Assembly (NCBI GenBank): GCA_964019425.1
Contig: OZ025800.1
Coordinates: 693,501 to 757,500, forward strand
DNA length: 64,000 nucleotides
Reading direction: 5' to 3'
From: Flectonema sp. DT1601
Taxonomy: Eukaryota; Euglenozoa; Diplonemea; Diplonemida; Diplonemidae
Program-made: the position numbers and the translations under genes
The notes under the pieces: generated by a model
Database searches by the model: none
The model's input: the letters and a program-made list of their open reading frames with translations, nothing else
Told to the model about the DNA's origin: nothing
Shown: in pieces, positions 30,590-39,053 of the stretch
How positions within the stretch are numbered: position 1 is the first letter of the stretch
Layout of the letters: each line of letters starts with the position of its first letter

Positions 30590-32422
30590 CTATCCAACGA
30601 GAGGTAACTCCCCGAGATGTGGAGCCCTTGATGGTGGCGCAGGAGGTCTGAGAGCGTTACCTCGACCTGCATTTCGATTCAGACTACTAATGACTGGAGC
30701 TGAAGGCCTTCTACGAGAAGAACTATAATTAGATGACGACCCAACACTTGAGAGTCCACTAACTGAACTAAAGCGTGGATGACGAACTGAATTCTGTGAT
30801 GCTGGTCGTCGCGGTGGCATTTGTCTCCCCCTTCCAACTTCCGGAAGTGCAGATGGAAACTCACTTTCATTTATTGAGATTGCAGGCCTATGAAAACCTT
30901 GATTTTCAACCTTTTCAACTTGTTCAATTTCTCTAATCCATTCATTCTCTTCCTTAGGAGACATTTCAATATGATGACCAACATGATGAGCATCATATGG
31001 ATCATCTTCTGCTTTAAGTGCATGCTTAAGCCATTCTCTTGGAATGTTTCTCGTTCCGTGCACAAGTGCGAAGATCAGTACAGTTCGAGGTACGAAGTAC
31101 AGGAGGGGAAACAGAGGAGCTATCCAGCAGACTAAAACTAAAGCACCAGCTTCCTTAACAATAAGCCCTGTCAACATAACAACTTGCCCAATATGAAAAC
31201 AAGTGACAAGAACGATAACGTGAATTTGGAATCGAAGAGCTGGAGGGTTTTGTGGATCCCATTTGCTGTGTGGATCACAACAACAACTCTTTTCATGATC
31301 CCATGGGTCATCTCCTCCTTGAGACCAACGTTGACCGTATTCTTCATATCTATCTAAATCAAATGGAGCGTTGGTTGCTCCATCAGATCCAATATATTCA
31401 ACGTGTGCTATTCTCGGATGACCAGATGCTCTCTCAATCATCTTCTTTAGAAGACCAGATATCCTCATTAACATAAAAGCTCCAATAGTTGGAGGTAGGA
31501 TTGCTGTTCCAATTACTGTCGTACTCAGTGCTGGACCCAGTTTGTGTAATAAATTAGTTCCAGGTGCTGCTAGTAACACCATAAACCAAGCAATAGGTGG
31601 AATGTGAAGTAAATCAACAATAGTTTCACTCATAGCCTTGTGAGTAAACCTTGCCATGTCAAAATGATGAACAGCTTCCTCTGGAGGAGGTAATGGTGAT
31701 GGGGGTTTCGTTAATTTGTGTCTAGCTAACCACTTCTCGTGAACGTTGATGCTTGGGTTGCAAATATCTCTGATCTCTGCTTCATTGTTTGCTATGACAG
31801 CACCTCTGATAAATAACACACTCTTAGCCCACAAGGACTCTTTATGTAAATAAAAACCTGCAATCCCTGCAAGTGATGCTGGTGTTGATTCATGACGCAT
31901 GTACTTGTGAAGAGACACCTTTTGGAGCTTAGCAATACGAGCAGTCATTCTATCACGTTGATAGAAAGTGACTAATATAAAAACACAATATGTCAATCCC
32001 ATAAAGAATAATACTAAATGAGCATATTCAAACATCAATATATCAAAACCTATTCCACACTGATCAGATCCTGAACTTGAAGAACCTGAATTAGAAGTAC
32101 AATCACCAAGAGGCAGTCTAATATCGAGCAGTCCAACTTCTGCTGATAAGATTAACATAAAACTAACAACTCCAACCATCATCAGTTCAGAATAAATTGA
32201 TTGAATACCCTTTCGTCTACTGCTATCTCTAGTCTTCCTCTCAATTGCGTGTTTAGCTCCTTCGATTCCCAACGTTGCGAATACAACGAAACCGAACATT
32301 ATAAACACCGTGAGAGGATTGTCTTCAACTCGCTTTCCTAAGTCCCACAACTTCGCACCGCCAGCAGCTGAGGTTTCTCTGATCAATGCGAAGATCAGTA
32401 CGATGATCATTTTAAAATACAT
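30590..32422 (-). CDS. MLO-like seven-transmembrane protein
   Basis: A 610-aa single-exon membrane protein resembling the MLO family known from plants, algae and some protists. After a signal-like start comes AKLWDLGKRVEDNP, then a helix (VFIMFGFVVFATLGIEGA), then IQSIYSELMMVGVVSFMLI, which lines up with the MLO segment LxKIKxELMLLGFISLLL. A Cys-containing extracellular loop, FEYAHLVLFFMGLTYCVFI and further helices follow (about seven in all), with RFQIHVIVLVTCFHIGQVV and VLVCWIAPLFPLLYFVPRT near the C-terminal end. The cytosolic tail is Ser/Arg/Pro-rich. Plant MLOs are calmodulin-regulated calcium channels; that role is known for the family, not shown here. Two ATGs (32422, 32410) are possible; acceptor CTAGACAG ends at 32428. 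Confidence 0.72.
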   Translation of the reverse strand: MYFKMIIVLIFALIRETSAAGGAKLWDLGKRVEDNPLTVFIMFGFVVFATLGIEGAKHAIERKTRDSSRRKGIQSIYSELMMVGVVSFMLILSAEVGLLDIRLPLGDCTSNSGSSSSGSDQCGIGFDILMFEYAHLVLFFMGLTYCVFILVTFYQRDRMTARIAKLQKVSLHKYMRHESTPASLAGIAGFYLHKESLWAKSVLFIRGAVIANNEAEIRDICNPSINVHEKWLARHKLTKPPSPLPPPEEAVHHFDMARFTHKAMSETIVDLLHIPPIAWFMVLLAAPGTNLLHKLGPALSTTVIGTAILPPTIGAFMLMRISGLLKKMIERASGHPRIAHVEYIGSDGATNAPFDLDRYEEYGQRWSQGGDDPWDHEKSCCCDPHSKWDPQNPPALRFQIHVIVLVTCFHIGQVVMLTGLIVKEAGALVLVCWIAPLFPLLYFVPRTVLIFALVHGTRNIPREWLKHALKAEDDPYDAHHVGHHIEMSPKEENEWIREIEQVEKVENQGFHRPAISINESEFPSALPEVGRGRQMPPRRPASQNSVRHPRFSSVSGLSSVGSSSNYSSSRRRPSAPVISSLNRNAGRGNALRPPAPPSRAPHLGELPLVG

Positions 32423-32845
32423 TCACCCTGTCTAGGGAGTGCCTGCTGGAGAATAAAATTATAAATTGTGAAAACATATCAGACAAACGGCTTGTTCTAT
32501 TAGTGTTCAACCTGTGAGAGAATGTGTAATTGACTGATAAATGACTGCAGTGATTATAACAGCGCCCTGAAGGGCCGTAAATAATACTCGTTGATCGACT
32601 AATCGGTTGTGTTCTTAATTTAACAGATAGTAACATGTTCTAGTGATGGTAAATATTTTATTATCAGTTTGTCAAAAATGGGGGAGTACTCTGCTCGCAG
32701 AGGTTCTCTCGGTATGGATGCTGCTGTCGAACTTGCTCGACTGTTCAGCAGAGTAACTACTTCAGTCAGATAACACAGTAACTGGTACTGCTTTGATAAC
32801 ACGACTACGGTACAAAACCAAAAGTCTGCAGTCTCTTCAACCTTC
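32423..32845 (-). other. Spacer between zinc-ribbon and MLO-like genes
   Basis: Less AT-rich than other spacers. It carries the MLO acceptor at 32428. The frame 32620-32913 overlaps the end of the next gene and is a shadow. Confidence 0.45.
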
Positions 32846-33454
32846 TCACACGAAGACGGTGTTCGCTCTCTTGGGTTTCTTACACTTGTCACCAGACTCT
32901 GAAGTGTTATCATTCATAACGACATCAGCACCTTCTTCTTGTTCTTCAGGTGCTTCAGCAGCCTTCTTGGCTCTGTTAAGAACTCGTTGCGCTGCAGAGA
33001 CCTTTCCTGCTGCTACACTGGCTGTCTTTTGAACTTCAGGGAGGATTTCTTGTGCCTCCTTGAGAGCCCGCTGAGCAGCTTTCAAAGCATTCGAAGCATC
33101 GTGATACGATGCCTGAACAGTAGCAAGATTCTTCTGAGCAGCTTCGATGTCCATTGGAGTGTCGCTGACTTCTTCGGGTTCCTCAACTTTCACCTTCGGG
33201 AGTTTTGGAAGCTTCTTATCATCATCCTTGACAGTCACCTTTGACTTCTCGAGTAACAGTTCCTGATAACAACATCTGCATCTCATCTCTCCTGTGCTTT
33301 CATTTCGTGTTACTTTCTTCAATGTTTTCTTCTTTCCGCAACTCGCACAGTCAAAGACACAATAACCTTTCAACTTGTACATCACATAACCACTTACAGG
33401 TGTTCTATTTACCTTTTTAAGTACCAGATCTTCAGTAAATGGTGATGCCGGCAT
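32846..33454 (-). CDS. Zinc-ribbon plus Ala-rich coiled-coil protein
   Basis: A 202-aa protein. Residues about 25-70 contain GYCVFDCASCGKKKTLKKV and MRCRCCYQE, two Cys pairs about 20 residues apart that suit a zinc ribbon or 3CxxC-like finger. After a Lys/Pro/Glu-rich linker, residues about 105-175 form a long Ala/Gln/Lys-rich helix with heptad character (AAQKNLATVQASYHDAS, ALKAAQRALKEAQ). The end is basic (KCKKPKRANT). No family is recognised. The start is supported by acceptor TTCCAAATAG 13 nt upstream (AG at 33468). Confidence 0.75.
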   Translation of the reverse strand: MPASPFTEDLVLKKVNRTPVSGYVMYKLKGYCVFDCASCGKKKTLKKVTRNESTGEMRCRCCYQELLLEKSKVTVKDDDKKLPKLPKVKVEEPEEVSDTPMDIEAAQKNLATVQASYHDASNALKAAQRALKEAQEILPEVQKTASVAAGKVSAAQRVLNRAKKAAEAPEEQEEGADVVMNDNTSESGDKCKKPKRANTVFV

Positions 33455-34721
33455 GTTGATGTGATGCCTATTTGGAAGTAATTGACTGGGAGATTAACTA
33501 CTTGACTCTTCTGATGATTTATAAACAGTTCTTGTGGCTTTTAATTATAAATGACTACTGAACTATCTGTAGGAAAGGAAAATCGTAATCAGCATATTAA
33601 AATAGTTCTCAAAAAGATATAAAAAGTAAAGAATTGATTTATTTATTTCACTTTTACGCGAACACAACTCTTCGAGGCCGACGGTGGTTGCCAGTCCTCA
33701 GTACTTCTGATCTGGAATACCCTGACTTGCTGAGGGAATCGATAATAAAAAATACAATATAAAAGTAAAAAAAATAAAAAGAAGAGATGAGAAAAAGAAA
33801 TCCGAATGTGTAATCAAATGGGAATTGTCATTGTTTTTAACTTAACAAAATTATTTTTATTTTTATCTATTTTTTTTATTTATTTTTTTCAATGTAAAAA
33901 AAAGTCAGACTGCGGCTGAGTAGACAAGGATGCAACAAGACATCAACATGATTTTTTTTTTTTTTTTTTCCAACATCAGGTAGCAGTAGCAGATAGCCAA
34001 AACTGACTTATCTTACAAATAACAACTGAAGAGAGTGGTTCCTTGCTACGAATCCTATCATAGAAGTCGAATACATATGTTAGAAACACTATCAAGTGCT
34101 CTAAACAAACAAACTCAAGAAGATAAAAAAAAAAAATTAAAAAAAAAAATGGAATGAAAAGATGCACATTAATTAAATTTAAAATAAAATATATATATCC
34201 CTGGTGGGCGAGGAGGGCTTGCAAGAATGACAATTCAATCAAATACAAAAATAACATGATCTGAACTCATCCACGCTTCAGAAAGTCTCACACCAATTCT
34301 TTCGCGGCATGGATCACGCACCCCTACTCAAGAACGGCTTTTGAATACCAGACCTCGGCTGACTATGGATCGCTTGAGCATCATCAATATTGAAGTCTTG
34401 TGCATTCTATCAAATAAATGAAGGGGAAAGAAATGAGAAAAGATAGAGAGCCATGAGAAATAACATATTAAAGTAAGTAAAATGAGAAAGTAAGTTTTGT
34501 GAGAGCCTACTCAGTTTGATAATGCTATTCAGATATACATTACCGAACCTCATATATGAATAGTTACAATCCCCTATTCATTAGAAAGAAATAAAAAAAA
34601 AGGGTACTGTAGGTAGCTACACAGCTACCGATTAAACGAACTTAACAAAACAAGTGAAGAAGATAGCAGTAATTTAATATATAAAAAAAAAAAAAAGGAT
34701 CGATAAATTACGCAAACCAAA
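33455..34721 (-). other. 1.3 kb spacer between FCP1-like and zinc-ribbon genes
   Basis: AT-rich spacer with T-runs near 33953-33970 and A-runs near 34130-34149 and 34682-34696. The hydrophobic frame 33976-34257 is judged to be chance. I see no RNA gene. Confidence 0.5.
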
Positions 34722-35555
34722 TCACAACGATAGATCAAACCTTGAGGGCTCACTGTTCAACATGTAGCACCAAACAGTTTTTCCGGGAGTAGCGAGTCTG
34801 CGTTCTGTATAGCGGAGGTAACCTCTGTTTTTTGTTTGAATATGATCGCGTAAGAATGATGGAACTGATTTACCACAGAGGACTATATCGGTTATTACTT
34901 CAGTGAGGGTAGAAAGAGTTAAATCATGAACATCTTGTAATTGGTATCCCTCATAGTTCTCAACAACTATCGCATTAGCAGGGTGTTCCATTATAGCATC
35001 AGGTAGGTTATCGATGATTACAGTTCGTTGGAGGTCTCGACCAATTAGTTGTAAATCTTTTACCTGTGGACCTCTTCCCTTTGATCGCAACCACTTCGGA
35101 TGACTATAAATACACTGACTAATAGTATCACCAAAAGGATCTAACCTAGAGAGAATACCTCCGGCATAAGACCGATTACTGGCTGTCCAGGCGACGACTT
35201 CGCAGTTTAGCTTTCTCAGATTATGTAAAAATTCTGTTATGCCTGGCCGTACCCAAAGTGGTCCTTCTCTGGCATACACAAGAGTCTCATCCAAGTCTAA
35301 TACAACTGTTAGAGAGTATTGTTCTGTTACGGGTCTTAATAGACCTCCTTCGTGATTACTTAGACTTTCACATCTCTGGATTGCCATCGCTCTATTTTTC
35401 GACCATTCTGAACCTGCAAGCCTCTGGCTTGTCGATTTCTGTTCACGTGTTTCCTCATCATAGTGGCTGTGTGATGTTTTGATTATATTAGTGCTCTCCC
35501 TACTATACTTTAACAAAAACTTCTTAGTTATGAAAAATCAATAAAAATACCTCAT
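34722..35555 (-). CDS. FCP1/SCP-like HAD phosphatase (CTD phosphatase-like)
   Basis: Probable protein phosphatase of the FCP1-homology (NIF) family. Motif I is LDLDETLV, followed by WVRPGITEFL, VVAWTASNRSYAGGILSRLD and the motif VIIDNLPDAIMEHPANAI. Members dephosphorylate the RNA polymerase II tail or, as Dullard/CTDNEP, lipin; the target here is open. I place the start in a 5-nt first exon, ATGAG (35551-35555), joined across a 48-nt intron (GTATTT...GTATAG, 35503-35550) to 34722-35502, giving 261 aa beginning MSRESTNIIKTSH. The alternative is an unspliced start at the ATG at 35387 (MAIQRCESL). The long second exon has no other in-frame ATG before that one. Confidence 0.72.
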
Positions 35556-35877
35556 TGAGTATCGACGTAGAGCTGTCCTCAAGGCACCTCGCAAGCAGAA
35601 TGAGAGTTGCTGAAGAGTTGGGCTGTTATTTTTATTATTATTTGGTTTTCGAAGCTATTTTGATGTGAAAAAAACTATATTAACATAAAAATGACTTCCT
35701 ATAATGGGGGTTAAAGAATCACTTGGCGCTGTTAGTCGGAAATCAGAAAACCCTTTACGAACACACACAAAACGTTTTTGCTTTTCGCAGTCGGGTCGGC
35801 TGCTTGGCCGGCTTCTGCTAAACTGCGCACTAATTTTTCTGTGGCTCCGGTTAGCACGCAACATCTTTTCTGCAGTC

Positions 35878-36972
35878 TCAACAATGACAAAAGCCGGCGA
35901 TAGTTCCGCATCGAGTATCCACATCCCGACGAAGATCACAAATCCTCGTCAGGATGCTAACAACAGCGACTCGAATTGTGCCATCGTGACTTTCATGCCC
36001 TGGATGAGGGATCCCCGTGAAGGGGAGGCAACGAACCCAAGCTTGATGGGTGTGCCGCCGAGGCGAGACCCCTCTTACTGTTCTTTGCTGCTGCTTTCTT
36101 AACCGGTATTTTTGCCGAAAAAAGGGAGGAAAACACGGAGGGCAAAACGGAGAACGGAAATGTGAACTGTGATCTATCGGGTCAATTATATTTCCTACCA
36201 TACAAAAGTTTGGATGCAAAAAGAAAATTACAAACCGGAGTTGAGAAGAAGTTACAATTTCCCTTATAAAAGAAGATGGTTGATAGCCTCCTGTGATTGA
36301 TGCAGCTGTGGCTGTGGAGGAACTGCGTTGTCTTTGTACTGAAGTAGAAGACTTGCAATCAGATTGAAATGAATTCATATCTACACCATGAAGACTTCCA
36401 CTGGCGATGTTATCGACAGAGGAAGGTTCCCAAGCAAAGGATTGATAGCTTTCACAGCATGATGATTTTTGAAAATCAGTTCCTTGAGGAATCGAACTTG
36501 CTACTGGAAATTGAATAGGAGACGATGAGACCAAATCAATCATGTTATTACAGTCCTCACTCTCAACATACCACTGACATAGAATTTCAAGAGCAGCAGG
36601 TTTCAACAACGGAGTGCTATCCGTGTGCATAACTAACGCTATAACTTCCTGTTCTGTTTCTAATTTATGAACGATGTGAAGGTCATCAAGTTGAGATTCT
36701 CGTTCTACCGCATCAGTTAGTAGTCGACTAGCTAAGTCTTCATCAGTGGGGATATCGTAGCCTATGTCAGTAGAGCTTTGTCTTATTATTTTTATTGCTT
36801 TACTTATTCCCTTATGGTTACGAGTTTTCTCATCTCCAGAATAAATAATTAAAACATTCCACAACAGTATTTGAATGTCTAACAAATCTCCCGAACAGAA
36901 TCGAAGCTCACCACGAGACGGCGGTTGCTGCTGTTCCTGACAATTCCTTGACAGGCTGAGTTGGCATCCCAT
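35878..36972 (-). CDS. Unknown protein with N-terminal acylation signal; 3' end unresolved
   Basis: The start MGCQLSLSRNC has Gly2 and Cys3, fitting myristoylation plus palmitoylation. A helical middle part (KAIKIIRQSSTDIGYDI, ALEILCQWYVES) and a Ser-rich stretch follow; no family is recognised. Coding looks sound from 36972 to about 36230. Beyond that three choices exist: reading through to 35878; splicing at GTTTGT or GTAATT near 36235; or joining to an exon after TCACAG near 36168 whose frame (AKIPVKKAAAKNSKRGL) ends at TGA 35993-35995. The last gives the most protein-like tail. The acceptor ATAAACAG lies 22 nt before the ATG (AG at 36995). Confidence 0.55.
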   Translation of the reverse strand: MGCQLSLSRNCQEQQQPPSRGELRFCSGDLLDIQILLWNVLIIYSGDEKTRNHKGISKAIKIIRQSSTDIGYDIPTDEDLASRLLTDAVERESQLDDLHIVHKLETEQEVIALVMHTDSTPLLKPAALEILCQWYVESEDCNNMIDLVSSSPIQFPVASSIPQGTDFQKSSCCESYQSFAWEPSSVDNIASGSLHGVDMNSFQSDCKSSTSVQRQRSSSTATAASITGGYQPSSFIREIVTSSQLRFVIFFLHPNFCMVGNIIDPIDHSSHFRSPFCPPCFPPFFRQKYRLRKQQQRTVRGVSPRRHTHQAWVRCLPFTGIPHPGHESHDGTIRVAVVSILTRICDLRRDVDTRCGTIAGFCHC

Positions 36973-37310
36973 GCAATGAAAAGATGCTTTTAATCTGTTT
37001 ATAAAATATAAATAATGCTATTAATAAAACTTTCTCCAAAAGCGAGGCAGTACATGTCACGATAATACGTTTCTACTCATATTTGGTTGTGTGTGAAAAC
37101 TGTGCGGGGTGTGATTAGAACGATTCCTTAAGACGAATAAGTTTTTTTTTTTTTTTTTTTTTTTAATTTTAAATCCATCAACCTTATTTAGTATTTCTCT
37201 TTTTTCCGTTTCTAAATCAAAGTTCTCCCTGTCGGGGGTGGCTCGAACAACTTTCGGAGCGATTAAATTTGTTATTAATAGTTAGCAAAATACATAACTG
37301 ATGACTAAGT

Positions 37311-37726
37311 GGTCTGGGTAGCCCGCATCAGTAATGTTCTAATCTTGAAGATTGTAATTTTATAGCTTCGGCTGGAAGTAATCGATTTCCAGCTCCCACA
37401 GAGGCTAATAGGTTGAAAACAACTAAAGAAAATAAAAGAGAAATGATCTGGGAATGGGAAGGGGGTGAAAAAAAATGAAAAAAAACCTTTTTTATTCATA
37501 TACAGCATCTCTCTTTATAATACGACTATATGTGCCATATGCCCACGTACCACGAAAGAAATAGAAACAGTACCCAGTCCAAAGCACTTTTGTATTGTGG
37601 GCTTACCGAAAGCTTTATAAAAGTACTACAAAAATTGGGCAGCACATAGCCGTATCACTCAGCAAGAAATGAAAACAAAAGGATTAAATAAGATGACAGT
37701 CAGTTTGTGGTCATAACTGCGCCGGA
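37311..37726. repeat. Duplicated spacer element, copy A
   Basis: It begins ggtctgggtagcccgcatca and ends cataactgcgccgga. Shared blocks with copy B, in the same order and orientation: ggtctgggtagccc, caactaaagaaaataaaaga, cagcatctctctttataata, gcttaccgaaag, ctcagcaagaaatgaa, gatgacagtcagttt and tcataactgcgccgg. Blocks are separated by small insertions and deletions, so the duplication is not recent. No long frame is kept between copies apart from a short Phe/Ser-rich one. Confidence 0.8.
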
Positions 37727-38278
37727 CCAAATTAGATCAGGGTAATCAAGAATGGAAAAAAAAAAAAGAAAACCTGAACAAGCAGGGAACGAACGAAAGA
37801 AGAATGTCAAAAAAGAAAACCGCATCTGCAGAAAGTGTAAGGTTGTAGGAGTTGTCTCACTCCGACCCACCAGGAGTAGAACACAGAACGGAAAACAGTT
37901 ACGTATGAACTTCTAATTAAACCAAATATCATCATTTAGTATTATCAAAAACACAACGTACGGAGTGTTATCATCAACCATCTCAACAATCAGAAAGCTC
38001 ACCCAATCCAAGTGGCTAACTAATAAGACGTAGATAAGCTCACACAGTGGCAACACGTCAGAAATATCTGAAAAGAAAAAACCTCACCAGAAGTTGCCGA
38101 TTAATTGTAATTTAACTCTTACATAAGTAAAATAAGCAGATCAACAGCTTCGATGGTCGTACGTGCTGACCTTCGATGACAACAGCTACTGTTGGCTAGT
38201 TAACTTGCAAGTCGCAGTAAACAACATTAGCTTTAACGTTTTGGCTCACAGAATTTAGTTAGTTTGCGAAATACGAGA

Positions 38279-38663
38279 GGTCTGGGTAGCCCACATCATT
38301 AAGTACCCAATCACGAAGATTGTAGTCAGCTCCCACCTTGCCCAGAGGCTAACAGGTTCAGAACAACTAAAGAAAATAAAAGAGAAATAATCCGGGGTGA
38401 GGGAATGGTGGAAAAAAATTAAAGAAGTTCTTTTTTTTTTTTTTCCACACACAGCATCTCTCTTTATAATACGATCATATGTGCTATATTCTCACGAAAG
38501 AAAATAGATAATCTCGTAACAGTACCGAGGATCGTTCAACCTCAGCTGTCCAAAGCTTACCGAAAGTTTTATAAAAGTAGGGCAGCATATAGCACTCAGC
38601 AAGAAATGAAGACAAAAGGATCAGGTAAGATGACAGTCAGTTTATGGTCATAACTGCGCCGGA
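38279..38663. repeat. Duplicated spacer element, copy B
   Basis: Direct-repeat partner of the element about 970 bp to the left, from ggtctgggtagcccacatca to cataactgcgccgga. It lacks about 30 nt in the first third relative to copy A and has a different spacer between gatcatatgtgc and cttaccgaaag. There are no terminal inverted repeats and no coding sequence. Confidence 0.8.
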
Positions 38664-38710
38664 AGTTAAATGGTGGGATGAAACTTTGACAATGTAAAAA
38701 CAGTAACAAA
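38664..38710. repeat. Dispersed spacer repeat, partial copy
   Basis: ggtgggatgaaactttgaca followed by atgtaaaaacagt matches 18707-18740 (ggtgaaactctgacgatgta, then aaaacagt) with a few differences. Confidence 0.5.
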
Positions 38711-39053
38711 CTGTAATATCGATGGGGGTGAGGTTTTTGTATCATTACGATGGAGATTATATACCTTTGTACAACCCTGTTGTTAAAGTAATTAAATAAC
38801 AATATCATTTGCTCCACTTCAGTATGCTAGCAATGACTCCCTTTCCAAGGAAAGAACCCCAAGCTGCAGGTAAATTTACCCTCGAATTCATTGTGGTTTG
38901 CGGGAAAGGATCAGAGAGTAACAACTTCCGAAGGGGCTGATATAAAATCACGAAAATGCCAAGTTTGTGGATTTCTTTCCGAGCCGAAGAAGAACAAACC
39001 GTTGAGGGCAACACACGTGAAATAGCTTCAGTTCAGCTGCTCGCTAATTTGCT

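Larger units (their letters stand above)
36973..39053 (-). other. 2 kb spacer with a duplicated 0.4 kb element
   Basis: No supported gene. It contains two diverged copies of one element (37311-37726 and 38279-38663), a T-run at 37142-37164, and just after the second copy a stretch shared with the spacer near 18707. Confidence 0.6.

Noticed and set aside
37240-37262. TTCGA-containing motif resembling a tRNA T-arm
   Set aside because: The flanking bases do not form a T-stem and no cloverleaf can be drawn. No tRNA was found in the window.
37585-37650. Likeness of gggcagcacatag to the 5' part of U6 snRNA
   Set aside because: The ACAGAGA box and the U4-pairing region are missing downstream.
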